DNA from: Litoreibacter ponti
Lineage (GTDB): Bacteria > Pseudomonadota > Alphaproteobacteria > Rhodobacterales > Rhodobacteraceae
Direction of reading: 5' to 3'
DNA: 64,000 bases
NCBI RefSeq assembly: GCF_003054285.1
Contig: NZ_QBKS01000001.1
Location: 1,736,001-1,800,000, forward strand
Shown: positions 32,820 to 42,005 of the stretch, piece after piece
Layout of the letters: every line of letters begins with the position of its first letter
How positions within the stretch are numbered: position 1 is the stretch's first letter
Position numbers and translations under genes: made by a program
Notes under the pieces: generated by a model
Databases searched by the model: none
What the model saw: the letters and a program-made list of their open reading frames with translations, nothing else
Told to the model about the DNA's origin: nothing

Positions 32820-33815
32820 ATGACCATCATGCAGAAATTTCTTGGCGCCACCGCTGCCCTTGCGCTGAGCGCGGGCGCGGTTGCCGCAGACCCGGCGATC
32901 ATCTTTGATCTGGGCGGCAAGTTCGACAAGTCCTTCAACGAGGCGGCCTACAATGGCGCGACCCGTTGGGCCGAAGAAACCGGCGGCACTTTCGCCGAGG
33001 TCGAGCTGCAGTCCGACGCCCAGCGCGAGCAGGCCCTGCGCCGCTTCGCAGAATCCGGCGCGAACCCCATCGTGATGGCCGGCTTCGCCTTCGGCAACGC
33101 CCTGGGTGAGGTCGCGGGCGACTACCCTGACACCAAGTTCGCCATCATTGACATGGTCGTGGACGCGCCCAACGTGCGCTCCGTGGTGTTCAACGAGCAC
33201 GAAGGCTCTTACCTCGTAGGCTACATGGCCGCGCAGACCTCGAAGACCAACACCGTGGGCTTCATCGGTGGCATGGACATTCCGCTGATCCGCAAATTCG
33301 CCTGCGGCTATGCCCAAGGCGCGAAAGCAGCCAACCCCGACACGACCGTCATCGCCAACATGACCGGCACCACCGGTGCGGCCTGGAATGACCCCGTGAA
33401 GGGCGGCGAGTTGACCCGCGCGCAGATCAGCCAAGGCGCGGACGTGGTCTATGCCGCGGCTGGCGGTACCGGTCTGGGCGTGCTGCAGACCGCAGCGGAC
33501 GAGGGCATCCTCTCCATCGGCGTCGACAGCAACCAGAACTACCTGCATCCGGGCAAGGTCCTGACTTCGATGCTCAAGCGCGTCGACAATGCCGTCTACC
33601 AGGCCATGAAAGACGGCCCCGACATGGAGACCGGCTTCAACGTGATGGGTCTGGCCAATGACGGCGTGGGCTATGCCATGGACGAAAACAATGCCGAGCT
33701 GGTCTCTGACGAGCTGAAGGCGACCGTGGACGCGGTGTCCGAGAAGATCGTGTCTGGCGAGATCACCGTGCATGACTACATGTCCGACGAGAGCTGCCCG
33801 GCTCTGACGTTCTAA
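32820..33815 (+). CDS. BMP-family ABC transporter substrate-binding protein (nucleoside type)
   Basis: The start at 32820 (MTIMQKFLGATAALALSAGAVAADP) follows GGGAG and gives 331 residues with a signal peptide. Motifs: FDLGGKFDKSFNEAAYNGATRWAEET, VVFNEHEGSYLVGYMAA, FIGGMDIPLIRKFACGYAQGAKAANPD and DVVYAAAGGTGLGVLQTA, typical of the BMP/Med family that binds purine or other nucleosides. It is the first gene of the importer. A terminator hairpin follows, which may lower expression of the later genes relative to the binding protein. Confidence 0.94.
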   Translation: MTIMQKFLGATAALALSAGAVAADPAIIFDLGGKFDKSFNEAAYNGATRWAEETGGTFAEVELQSDAQREQALRRFAESGANPIVMAGFAFGNALGEVAGDYPDTKFAIIDMVVDAPNVRSVVFNEHEGSYLVGYMAAQTSKTNTVGFIGGMDIPLIRKFACGYAQGAKAANPDTTVIANMTGTTGAAWNDPVKGGELTRAQISQGADVVYAAAGGTGLGVLQTAADEGILSIGVDSNQNYLHPGKVLTSMLKRVDNAVYQAMKDGPDMETGFNVMGLANDGVGYAMDENNAELVSDELKATVDAVSEKIVSGEITVHDYMSDESCPALTF

Positions 33816-33829
33816 ACCTCTTTAGACGG

Positions 33830-33857
33830 GGGCCGCTTTTCTCAAAGCGGCCCTTTT
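33830..33857 (+). terminator. terminator or attenuator after the BMP gene
   Basis: GGGCCGCTTT (33830-33839) pairs with AAAGCGGCCC (33844-33853) around a four-base loop, then TTTTGTCTTTTT. It lies between the binding protein and the rest of the importer genes. Confidence 0.85.
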
Positions 33858-33887
33858 GTCTTTTTCGGAACTTCAGGGGGCAGGCAC

Positions 33888-34250
33888 ATGGGCACCGCGA
33901 TTGAGCGCTTTTTCGACGCGTGGGGAATGGCCGACGACGCCGCGCGCGCCACGGCAATCGCCGAGAGCTTCGCGAAGGGCGGCACTTACGCCGACCCGCG
34001 CTCGGATGGGACGTTAAGCGGCGACGCCATCGCCACCTACGTCAATGCCTTCAGCGCCAACGCCCCCGGCTGGACCGCCAAAGTGGTCAAATCCGACGAG
34101 ATCGCGGGCTGCATCCGCTGCACCGTGGCCTTTGGCGGAAAGGGCCCGGACGGATCAGAGATGGTACAGCACGGCCAATACTTCGCGGAGATGGACGCAG
34201 GCCACATCGCCAAGATGACCGGGTTCGTCGGCACGGGAGCGGTGGAATGA
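33888..34250 (+). CDS. NTF2-like (SnoaL) small protein inside the importer operon (120 aa)
   Basis: MGTAIERFFDAWGMADDAAR begins a cone-shaped NTF2 fold: ESFAKGGTYADPRSDGTLSG, then sheets to the end. No catalytic pair can be named. Its stop overlaps the ATPase start (ATGA), so it is co-translated with the transporter. It might act on the imported nucleoside or on a related ligand; this is speculation. Confidence 0.82.
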   Translation: MGTAIERFFDAWGMADDAARATAIAESFAKGGTYADPRSDGTLSGDAIATYVNAFSANAPGWTAKVVKSDEIAGCIRCTVAFGGKGPDGSEMVQHGQYFAEMDAGHIAKMTGFVGTGAVE

Positions 34251-35836
34251 GCGAACCGGCAATTGAGCTGCAGGGCATCTCCAAGGCCTTTGGGCCGGTT
34301 CAGGCCAACAAGGACATCTCCATCCGGGTTATGCCCGGCACGATCCATGGGATCATCGGCGAGAATGGCGCGGGGAAATCGACTTTGATGTCAATCCTTT
34401 ACGGCTTCTACAAGGCCGATAAAGGCGAGATATTCATCTCTGGCAAGAAGGTTGCGATTCCAGATAGCCAAGCGGCCATTGCTGCGGGCATCGGGATGGT
34501 GTTCCAGCATTTCAAGCTGGTCGAAAACTTCACCGTTCTGGAAAACGTGGTGCTGGGCGCCGAGGACGGTGCGCTACTGGGCCCGTCGCTGGCCAAGGCG
34601 CGGCGCGAGCTGACTGAGCTTGCCGCCGAGTACGAGCTGAATGTCGACCCCGACGCGCTGATCGAAGAGATCGGCGTGGGGATGCAGCAGCGGGTGGAAA
34701 TTCTCAAGGCGCTCTACCGGCAGGCGGACATATTGATCCTCGACGAGCCCACGGGCGTTCTGACGCCCGCCGAGGCGGACCAGCTGTTCCGCATCCTGCA
34801 CCGTCTGAAGGACGAGGGAAAAACCATCATCCTAATCACGCATAAGTTGCGCGAGATTATGGAAGCCACCGACACCGTGTCCGTGATGCGGCGCGGCGAA
34901 ATGACGGCGACGGTCAAGACATCCGAGACCTCGCCAGAGCAGCTCGCAGAGCTTATGGTCGGCCGTAAGGTCTTGCTGCGGGTCGATAAAACCCCGGCAC
35001 AACCCGGCGCAGCCGTGCTGGAGGTCGACAATCTGCGCGTCGTGGACGGCGCGGGCGTGGAACGGGTCAAAGGCGTCTCGCTGCAAGTCCGCGCGGGCGA
35101 GATTCTGGGCATCGCGGGGGTGGCGGGCAACGGGCAGTCGGAACTGCTCGAAGTGCTTGGCGGAATGCGCCACGGCACCGGCTCCGTTCGGTTGAACGGC
35201 AACGAGTTGGACCTGACGGGCACCAAGTCAGACGCGCGCTCGCGCAGGCACCGCGGCATCGCCCACGTGCCGGAGGATCGCCAGCGCGAAGGCCTGATCA
35301 TGGATTTCCGCGCCTGGGAAAACGTGGCCTTCGGTTATGAAGACGACCCGCTCTACTCGCGCGGGATGCTGATGGACCACGACGCCCTGCGCGAGGACAC
35401 GGCAGGCAAGATCGAGCGCTTCGACGTGCGCCCACCTAATGCGGAGCTGCCGGCCAAGAGCTTCTCCGGCGGCAACCAGCAAAAGATCGTGCTCGCCCGC
35501 GAGATCGAGCGGAACCCGGACCTGCTGCTGGTCGGACAGCCCACCCGCGGCGTCGATATCGGCGCCATCGAGTTCATCCACCAGCGCATTGTCGAACTGC
35601 GCGACGCGGGCAAGGCGATCCTGCTGGTCTCGGTCGAGCTGGAAGAAATCCTGTCGCTCAGCGACCGGATCGCGGTGATCTTCGACGGCAAGCTCATGGG
35701 CGAGCGTCTGCCCGAAGAGACCGACGAGAAAGAGCTAGGCCTGCTGATGGCGGGCATGACCAACGCGCCCGAGGGGACGCCGGTGGCCGAAGCGGTGGCC
35801 GAAAACCTTGCCAGAGTAGACGGAAAGGCGACCTGA
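34247..35836 (+). CDS. ABC transporter ATPase with two nucleotide domains (nucleoside type)
   Basis: The start at 34247 (MSEPAIELQGISKAFG) gives 529 residues. The first domain has Walker A GENGAGKST, the signature-like IGVGMQQRVEILKALYR and ILDEPTGVLTP. The second domain (from about 265) has a relaxed Walker A (GVAGNGQSE), then KSFSGGNQQKIVLAREI with GQPTRGVDIGA. This two-domain layout is that of BMP/ribose-class importers. It drives the two permeases encoded next. Confidence 0.95.
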   Translation: MSEPAIELQGISKAFGPVQANKDISIRVMPGTIHGIIGENGAGKSTLMSILYGFYKADKGEIFISGKKVAIPDSQAAIAAGIGMVFQHFKLVENFTVLENVVLGAEDGALLGPSLAKARRELTELAAEYELNVDPDALIEEIGVGMQQRVEILKALYRQADILILDEPTGVLTPAEADQLFRILHRLKDEGKTIILITHKLREIMEATDTVSVMRRGEMTATVKTSETSPEQLAELMVGRKVLLRVDKTPAQPGAAVLEVDNLRVVDGAGVERVKGVSLQVRAGEILGIAGVAGNGQSELLEVLGGMRHGTGSVRLNGNELDLTGTKSDARSRRHRGIAHVPEDRQREGLIMDFRAWENVAFGYEDDPLYSRGMLMDHDALREDTAGKIERFDVRPPNAELPAKSFSGGNQQKIVLAREIERNPDLLLVGQPTRGVDIGAIEFIHQRIVELRDAGKAILLVSVELEEILSLSDRIAVIFDGKLMGERLPEETDEKELGLLMAGMTNAPEGTPVAEAVAENLARVDGKAT

Positions 35837-35837
35837 G

Positions 35838-36932
35838 ATGAACGAGCTTCCCAAATGGGCCGACCTGTTCCTTGTGCCGCTGGTGGGGCTGGTGATGGCC
35901 TTCGCCCTGTCGATGCTGATGGTTCTGGCCACCGGCAATGACCCGATGGAGGCGCTGTCGCTGATGATCACCGGCGCGCTCGGCTCGACCTATGGCTGGG
36001 GCTACACGCTTTACTACGCGACCAACTTCATTTTCACCGGGCTTGCCGTGGCCGTGGCGTTCCACGCGTCGCTGTTCAACATCGGGGGCGAGGGGCAAGC
36101 CGCCTTAGGCGGGCTTGGTGTGGCGCTGATCTGCCTGTTCTTTCCCTGGCCGCATTGGACGATTGCGCTAGTCGCCGCCTGCGGTTCCGCCGCGTTGTTC
36201 GGCGCGCTTTGGGCGCTGATCCCGGCCTATCTGCAGGCCAAGCGCGGCAGCCATATCGTGATCACGACGATCATGTTCAACTTCATCGCCGCCTCGCTTC
36301 TGAACTACATCCTCGTCAACCAGCTGCGCCCGAAAGGCGCGATGGACCCGGCCACGGCGAAATTTCCGGAGCCCACGCATCTGCCCTCGCTCGGCGATAT
36401 ACTGGGCGCGGTGGGCATCCCCTTCTCGAAAGGCACGCCCGCCAACGTCTCGCTGATCGTGGCGCTGATCGCCTGCGTGTTGGTCTATTACCTGATCTGG
36501 CGCACGCGGCTCGGCTACCAGATCCGCGCCTTCGGCAAGTCGCAGCCCGCGGCGGTCTATGCGGGGATCAACCCGGTGCGCATCACGATCATCTGCATGA
36601 TGATCTCGGGAGGACTGGCGGGGCTGATGGCCACGAATAACGTCATGGGCGAGGCGGAGCGCCTGATCCTTGGCTCGGTCGAAGGCGCGGGCTTCATCGG
36701 TATCGCCGTGGCCTTGATGGGCCGGTCGCACCCGGTGGGTATCCTGTTCGCGGCGCTGTTGTTCGGCGCGCTCTACCAAGGCGGCGCGGAGCTGGGGCTG
36801 TGGACCTCGATCCCGCGGGAGCTGGTGATCGTTATCCAGGCGCTGGTGATCCTGTTCACCGGCGCGCTCGACAACATGATCCGGTCTATCGTGGCGCGGC
36901 TGTTCTTCTCACGTAAAGCGGCGGAGGCATAG
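35838..36932 (+). CDS. BMP-type ABC transporter permease 1
   Basis: 364 residues, eight to ten helices, starting MNELPKWADLFLVPLVGLVM. The family motif is visible around FNIGGEGQAALGG and AAVYAGINPVRIT. It pairs with the next permease to make the membrane channel, two bases after the ATPase stop. Confidence 0.94.
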   Translation: MNELPKWADLFLVPLVGLVMAFALSMLMVLATGNDPMEALSLMITGALGSTYGWGYTLYYATNFIFTGLAVAVAFHASLFNIGGEGQAALGGLGVALICLFFPWPHWTIALVAACGSAALFGALWALIPAYLQAKRGSHIVITTIMFNFIAASLLNYILVNQLRPKGAMDPATAKFPEPTHLPSLGDILGAVGIPFSKGTPANVSLIVALIACVLVYYLIWRTRLGYQIRAFGKSQPAAVYAGINPVRITIICMMISGGLAGLMATNNVMGEAERLILGSVEGAGFIGIAVALMGRSHPVGILFAALLFGALYQGGAELGLWTSIPRELVIVIQALVILFTGALDNMIRSIVARLFFSRKAAEA

Positions 36933-36935
36933 GGG

Positions 36936-37901
36936 ATGGACTACCTGACGCTTCTGCAAATCCTCGACTCCGGTCTGCGCCTTGCCACGCCGCTTTTGTT
37001 TGCCTGCCTCGCCGGGCTGTTTTCCGAGCGCGCAGGCATCTTCGACATCGGCCTCGAAGGCAAGATGCTGATCGCGGCGTTCTTTTCCGCCGCGACGGCC
37101 TTTTCCACCGGGTCCGTGTGGCTTGGCCTGCTGGCGGGCATCGCATCGTCGATGGTGCTGGCGGGCATCCACGGGCTGGCGTCGATCACGTTCCGCGGCA
37201 ACCAGTTGATCTCTGGCGTCGCGCTGAACTTCCTGGCCTCCGGCCTGACGGTGCTGATCGGGTTGTCCTGGTTCAAGCTGGGCGGTCAGACGCCCGCCCT
37301 GCCGCGCGAGGCGCGCTTCAACTCCATCGACCTGCCTTTCGCAGAGGCCTTATCAGGCGTCCCGATCCTTGGTCCGCTATATTCAGAGGTGATCTCCGGC
37401 CACACGTTGCTGGTCTACGTGGCGCTGCTGTGCGTGCCTGCCACGTGGTACATTCTGTTCCGCACCCGTTTCGGCCTGCGCCTGCGCGCGGTGGGCGAGA
37501 ACCCGGCGGCGGTGGATACTGCGGGTATTTCTGTCGTGGGACTGCGCTTTGCGGCCGTTGCGATCTGCGGCGTGCTCTGCGGCTTGGCGGGGGCGTATCT
37601 TGCCACTGGCCTCGGCGCGAGCTTCGTGCGGGAAATGACGGCCGGGCGCGGATTCATCGCGCTTGCCGCGCTAATCTTTGCAAAGTGGCGGCCATGGTAC
37701 GCGCTTTACGCTACCTTGCTGTTTGGCCTGCTGGAGGCCGTGGCAAACCGCTACCCCTCGCTTGATCTGGGCATCGTGACCCTGCCCTCGCAATTCATGC
37801 AGGCGCTGCCCTACATTCTGACCGTGGTTATTCTGGCGGGGTTCGTGGGCAAGGCGATTCCGCCCCGTGCGGGTGGTGAGCCCTACGTGAAGGAGCGGTA
37901 G
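36936..37901 (+). CDS. BMP-type ABC transporter permease 2
   Basis: 321 residues, about eight helices, with ERAGIFDIGLEGKMLIAAFF and VGENPAAVDTAGISVVGLRF. It is the second permease of the nucleoside-type importer, starting three bases after the first. The operon ends here without an obvious hairpin. Confidence 0.94.
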   Translation: MDYLTLLQILDSGLRLATPLLFACLAGLFSERAGIFDIGLEGKMLIAAFFSAATAFSTGSVWLGLLAGIASSMVLAGIHGLASITFRGNQLISGVALNFLASGLTVLIGLSWFKLGGQTPALPREARFNSIDLPFAEALSGVPILGPLYSEVISGHTLLVYVALLCVPATWYILFRTRFGLRLRAVGENPAAVDTAGISVVGLRFAAVAICGVLCGLAGAYLATGLGASFVREMTAGRGFIALAALIFAKWRPWYALYATLLFGLLEAVANRYPSLDLGIVTLPSQFMQALPYILTVVILAGFVGKAIPPRAGGEPYVKER

Positions 37902-37999
37902 GCCCCATCCGGTCCCATTTTTCCGCGTTGCAGCGAATTTGGGAACTGGACCTACAATTTTGATTTGCTCAGTCCAGATGGACGGGGTTAGGGAGTGTC

Positions 38000-38917
38000 A
38001 TGCAAATCTACCTCCCCATAGCCGAGGTTTCGGTCAACGCCTTCCTGCTTTTGGGATTGGGCGGGCTGGTGGGCATCCTCTCGGGGATGTTCGGCGTGGG
38101 GGGCGGCTTCTTGATGACGCCGCTTTTGTTCTTCATCGGCATCCCGCCCGCTGTCGCCGTCGCGACCGAGGCGAACCAGATCGTGGCTTCGTCCTTCTCG
38201 GGCGTGCTGGCGCATCTGAGGCGAAAGACGGTGGATCTCCGAATGGGGACGGTGCTGCTGGTGGGTGGCCTGGTCGGGGCCGCCATCGGTGTGCAGGTCT
38301 TTGCGGCCCTGCGCGAGATCGGCCAGGTCGATCTGCTGGTCAAGCTTTGCTACGTGGTCTTCCTGGGCATCATCGGCGGGCTGATGTTCCTCGAAAGCCT
38401 GCGCGCCATTCGCCGCTCGAAGAACCCCACCGCCCTGCCCGCGCGCAAGAAGCACGGGCTGGTCCACGCCCTGCCGTTCAAGATGAAATTCCGTACCTCG
38501 GGGCTCTACATCTCGGTCATCCCGCCTTTGCTGGTGGGCCTGTTCGTGGGCGTGCTTGCCGCCATCATGGGTGTCGGCGGCGGCTTCATCATGGTGCCCG
38601 CGATGATCTATTTGCTGGGTATGCCCACAAAGGTTGTGGTCGGCACCTCGCTGTTCCAGATCATCTTCGTGACCGCCTTCACGACGCTGCTGCACGCCAC
38701 GACGAACTACACGGTCGACATGGCGCTGGCGGTTCTTTTGCTGGTGGGCGGCGTGGTTGGCGCGCAGATCGGCACGCGGATCGGGCTGCGCCTCAAGGCC
38801 GAGCAGTTGCGTATTTTGCTATCGATCATGGTCCTTGCAGTCTGCGGCAAGCTCGCACTCGATCTGCTGATTATGCCATCGGAGCTGTTCTCGATCGGCA
38901 CCGGAGGGCATGGATGA
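38000..38917 (+). CDS. TauE/SafE-family sulfite/anion exporter
   Basis: 305 residues with about eight helices in two halves: LLLGLGGLVGILSGMFGVGGGFLMTPLL and PPLLVGLFVGVLAAIMGVGGGFIMVPAMIY. The family exports sulfite, sulfoacetate or related anions. A weak promoter (TTGCAG 37928 with TACAAT 37953) and the pair CTGGAC/GTCCAG at 37946/37972 lie in the 98-base gap upstream. It overlaps the following TIGR02186-type gene by four bases. Confidence 0.93.
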   Translation: MQIYLPIAEVSVNAFLLLGLGGLVGILSGMFGVGGGFLMTPLLFFIGIPPAVAVATEANQIVASSFSGVLAHLRRKTVDLRMGTVLLVGGLVGAAIGVQVFAALREIGQVDLLVKLCYVVFLGIIGGLMFLESLRAIRRSKNPTALPARKKHGLVHALPFKMKFRTSGLYISVIPPLLVGLFVGVLAAIMGVGGGFIMVPAMIYLLGMPTKVVVGTSLFQIIFVTAFTTLLHATTNYTVDMALAVLLLVGGVVGAQIGTRIGLRLKAEQLRILLSIMVLAVCGKLALDLLIMPSELFSIGTGGHG

Positions 38918-39666
38918 TCCGCGCCCTGCTCCTTTTGGTTTTGCTCGCCCTTCCTGCCGCGGCGGAGGAGGTTGTGGCTGGCCTGTCCCGCGACGAGGTG
39001 GCGATCACCGCCAATTTCGACGGCTCCGACATCCTGATCTACGGCGCGGTCAAGCGGGATGCCCCGATCAGCGACGGGGACATGGACGTGATCATCACCA
39101 TCTCCGGCCCGGCGGAGCCCGTGTCCGTCCGCCGCAAGGATCGCAGGTTGGGCATCTGGGTGAACACCGATGTGGTCGAGGTCGACCGCGCGCCAAGCTT
39201 TTATGCCGTGGCCTCCAGCGGGGTCCTGTCTGACGTATTGAGCAACACCGAAGATCTGCGAAATCGGATCTCCATCCCGCGAGCCATCCGCTCGGTCGGC
39301 GCGCCCGCGAGCGTGGCCAATGCCGCGACCTTCACCGAGGCGCTGATCCGCATCCGCACGAAGGACGACCTATACCAACGCCGGGACGAGACGGTGAAAG
39401 TCTACGACGACACCTTGTTCTCAACGACCGTCGATCTGCCTGCCAACCTTGTCGAAGGCCCCTATGCGACCCGCATCTTTCTTGTGCGCGGCGGGTCTGT
39501 GGTGGACCGGTTTGACACGGTGATCAACGTCAACAAGGTGGGTCTGGAGCGCTGGATTTACGACCTGGCCCATGACCGTCCGCTGATCTACGGACTGCTC
39601 TCGCTCTTTATCGCGATTGCCGCCGGATGGCTCGCATCCGCCGTGTTCCGCTACATCCGCTTCTAG
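38914..39666 (+). CDS. TIGR02186-type exported membrane-anchored protein (250 aa)
   Basis: The start at 38914 (MIRALLLLVLLALPAAAEE) is coupled to the exporter stop (ATGA). After the signal peptide comes a beta-rich periplasmic domain (ITANFDGSDILIYGAVKRD) and a C-terminal helix (IYGLLSLFIAIAAGWLASAVF). The pairing with a TauE/SafE exporter is one I recall as typical of the TIGR02186 family. It probably assists the exporter, but its action is unknown. Confidence 0.88.
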   Translation: MIRALLLLVLLALPAAAEEVVAGLSRDEVAITANFDGSDILIYGAVKRDAPISDGDMDVIITISGPAEPVSVRRKDRRLGIWVNTDVVEVDRAPSFYAVASSGVLSDVLSNTEDLRNRISIPRAIRSVGAPASVANAATFTEALIRIRTKDDLYQRRDETVKVYDDTLFSTTVDLPANLVEGPYATRIFLVRGGSVVDRFDTVINVNKVGLERWIYDLAHDRPLIYGLLSLFIAIAAGWLASAVFRYIRF

Positions 39667-39679
39667 CATTGCCGCGCGG

Positions 39680-41209
39680 CTAGTCGTCTTCGCCAGATGT
39701 CAGTTCCAGCTTGGCCGGACCCGAGGGAAGATCATTGGTCACCAAAGGGCCGCTTGGCTTGGCGAGCATCGCGCGGGTGATCCACAAAAGCCGGGTCTCG
39801 GCCCGGGTGATAGCCACATAGGCGAGCCGTTTCCAAAGGGGCTGGCCCGCTTCCTCCCGCCCGGCCCGCGCGGCGGCATAGAGATCCGGCGCGAAGACCT
39901 GCACCGTGTCCCATTGCGAACCTTGCGCCTTGTGGATCGTCACTGCCGCCCCATGCAGAAACGCAGCCCCCATTCGGGCGGCGAAGGGGATGAATGGCTC
40001 TTCCTCGCCCGGGGCTTCGATCTTGATGATCGAGGCGGCCGAGACCTGCGGGTCCTCAGCCCCGATGACATGCAGGCGGGAAAAGCCCGCGCGCTTGCCC
40101 GGGCCCATGTAGATCACCTGCGCGCCCTTGATCAGGCCGCGCGCCTCGAGGTCGATGCGCTTCTTGCGATGCTTGATCGGCAACTCTATCCCGTCGCAAA
40201 TCAGCGGCTCCCCCGGCAGCAGCGTATCCACCGTCGCGCCATACGCGCCGCGGAAGGCTTGAATGAGCCGGATGCGGGTTGCGTTGCGCCAGACCAGCAC
40301 GGGGGAGCGGGCCATCAGATCGGCCTCGACCCGCGGCGACCAGACCACGCGCTCATCCTTGCTTGCCGCCTCCTGGACCATGTTCTCGAAGGTGGCGAAG
40401 TTGACGTCCGGGTCCGCCAGCGCATGGGCGAGGTCGAGGATCGGGTTGTCCTGCGTCTGCCTGTGCACACGGCTGAGTTCCAGCTTGCGGCCGTCCTTCA
40501 ACTTGTCGAAGACCATCGCCCCGGATTGGCCCACAGGGGCCAGCTGCGCCGGATCGCCGAACAAGACGAGCGTGGGAAAAATCTCTCGCAGGTCTTCGTA
40601 TTGCTTCTCGTCCAGCATGGAGCTTTCGTCGATGAAGCCGATATCAAGCGGGTCTTCGCGCCGCTTCCATCCTTGGATAAAGTCGGACCCCTTCAGCCCC
40701 GCGGCGGCCAGCGCGCCCGGGATCGACTTGTTGGCCTCGTAGAACAAGCGCGCGCGCTCCAGCGCCACCTCGGTCAGCCCCTCGATCTCCGGCTTCTCGC
40801 CCTGGCCCGCCAGCCAGTCGGCAATGCGCTCGTATTCCGGGTCATACATCGGGGTGTAGAGGATGCGGTGGATCGTTGTCGCGGGCACACCGCGGTTGCG
40901 CAGCACACTTGCAGCCTTGTTTGTGGGCGCTAGCACCGCGATGGTGCGACGGTCCTTGCGCGGCTTGCCGTCATAGTCGCCTGAGATCAGGTCGACGCCT
41001 GCGCCCTGAATGGCCTCAACCATCTGAGCCAAAAGCAAAGTCTTGCCAGAGCCCGCCTTGCCGACAATCGCCATCACCTGGCTGCGGGCTTCGTTCAGAG
41101 GGGTCGTATGTCCTTCGGTGACGTCAACGCCAGCCTTGGCCAGCAGCTCGGTCATGGCGTCATAGGCCTCTGCCTGGTCTTCGGATAGGGAAAGGGCCTG
41201 CGCGTTCAT
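39680..41209 (-). CDS. RecD-like superfamily 1 DNA helicase / exonuclease subunit
   Basis: 509 residues. Walker A is AIVGKAGSGKTLLLAQMVEA (near residue 50), Walker B FIDESSMLD, then LFGDPAQLAPVGQS (motif III) and TIHKAQGSQWDTVQVF and YVAITRAETRLLW near the end. This is the AAA_30/UvrD_C_2 layout of RecD-type helicases that unwind DNA 5'-3'. No RecB or RecC lies nearby, so it may act alone or replace AddAB-type parts. Confidence 0.9.
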   Translation of the reverse strand: MNAQALSLSEDQAEAYDAMTELLAKAGVDVTEGHTTPLNEARSQVMAIVGKAGSGKTLLLAQMVEAIQGAGVDLISGDYDGKPRKDRRTIAVLAPTNKAASVLRNRGVPATTIHRILYTPMYDPEYERIADWLAGQGEKPEIEGLTEVALERARLFYEANKSIPGALAAAGLKGSDFIQGWKRREDPLDIGFIDESSMLDEKQYEDLREIFPTLVLFGDPAQLAPVGQSGAMVFDKLKDGRKLELSRVHRQTQDNPILDLAHALADPDVNFATFENMVQEAASKDERVVWSPRVEADLMARSPVLVWRNATRIRLIQAFRGAYGATVDTLLPGEPLICDGIELPIKHRKKRIDLEARGLIKGAQVIYMGPGKRAGFSRLHVIGAEDPQVSAASIIKIEAPGEEEPFIPFAARMGAAFLHGAAVTIHKAQGSQWDTVQVFAPDLYAAARAGREEAGQPLWKRLAYVAITRAETRLLWITRAMLAKPSGPLVTNDLPSGPAKLELTSGEDD

Positions 41210-41236
41210 GCGCAGACCCTAAATCGCGCGGCCAGA

Positions 41237-41899
41237 TCAGGCCAGAGCCAAACGCCCGGTCTGCTCGGCGACGGGCGCTGCCACGGGGCCACCCCGCTGG
41301 AACGACATCTTGAACCATTGGCGCGATTGATCCTGGGTGACCTTGGCCCGGCCTTGCACGCGCGGGCGCGCGCTTTCGTCAAAGCTCCACAGCCCCACGC
41401 CGATTTCATCCGCGCCCTCGCCATTGCGCCCGATGACCTCCGGGCAGACGCCCAGCAACGAATAGATCCGCTCCATCCGGGGATCAAAAACACCCACGAA
41501 TTGCATCAGGCAGAAGTTCTGCATGACCTCCCCCGCGCCCAGTACAAGCGCTGCGGTCACCCGGCGGTCCGCATCGGGGGCAAGGCAGAAGCGCGTGCAT
41601 TCCCAGATCAGCGGGCTTTCGATCCGCGTGCCGTCGGTGCAGTGCAGGAAGTGGTCGTTGACCATCGTATCACCCGTGGTCGGCAGAAAACGCATGGAGC
41701 CGCCATGGCTGCCATCGGCGCGTTCCCAGATCACGTAAAGTGGGTTCTTGTCGTCATACGCATCGCGTTCCCAGCCGTTTTCGTCGACCTGAACATCCCA
41801 TCCCAGACGGGTGCGGAACTGTTCGGCGCGGTGGCGGAACATGGTGTCACACAGCTTGGGGAATTTATGGAGATCGTCGGCGTAAACGTAGCGAAGCAT
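41237..41899 (-). CDS. luxI: acyl-homoserine lactone synthase
   Basis: The start at 41899 (MLRYVYADDLHKFP) follows AGGAGG; the longer frame to 41938 is not needed. 220 residues. The LuxI residues are present: R24, F28, W34, D46, D49, R70 (in SMRFLPTT), E100 and R103 (in IWECTRFCLAP). It makes an acyl-homoserine lactone from SAM and acyl-ACP. The ribosome site is inside a hairpin (41903-41926), and a lux-box-like dyad lies at 41979-42001. The luxR-type gene is just upstream on the same strand. The acyl chain length is not predictable here. Confidence 0.95.
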   Translation of the reverse strand: MLRYVYADDLHKFPKLCDTMFRHRAEQFRTRLGWDVQVDENGWERDAYDDKNPLYVIWERADGSHGGSMRFLPTTGDTMVNDHFLHCTDGTRIESPLIWECTRFCLAPDADRRVTAALVLGAGEVMQNFCLMQFVGVFDPRMERIYSLLGVCPEVIGRNGEGADEIGVGLWSFDESARPRVQGRAKVTQDQSRQWFKMSFQRGGPVAAPVAEQTGRLALA

Positions 41900-41902
41900 G
41901 GT

Positions 41903-41926
41903 GGCCCTCCTGCAAATGAGAGGGCC
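41903..41926 (-). promoter_or_regulatory. hairpin over the luxI ribosome-binding site
   Basis: On the minus strand GGCCCTC (41926-41920) pairs perfectly with GAGGGCC (41909-41903) across a ten-base loop. AGGAGG, the luxI ribosome site, spans the loop-stem edge, and the ATG follows four bases later. Opening the stem would be needed for translation. Confidence 0.6.
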
Positions 41927-41978
41927 AAATTGCGCCACAATGGTTAGTCGGGGCTGAACGGGTCGTACGCTGGCTTTA

Positions 41979-42001
41979 CGTCTCGTTTACAAATTGAGAC
42001 G
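41979..42001 (-). promoter_or_regulatory. lux-box-like dyad upstream of luxI
   Basis: CGTCTC and GAGACG are perfect inverted arms separated by 11 bases, about 80 bases before the luxI ATG and just after the luxR stop. Position and size suit a LuxR-type operator, though it could instead be a weak hairpin ending luxR. Confidence 0.4.
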
Positions 42002-42005
42002 CCAC

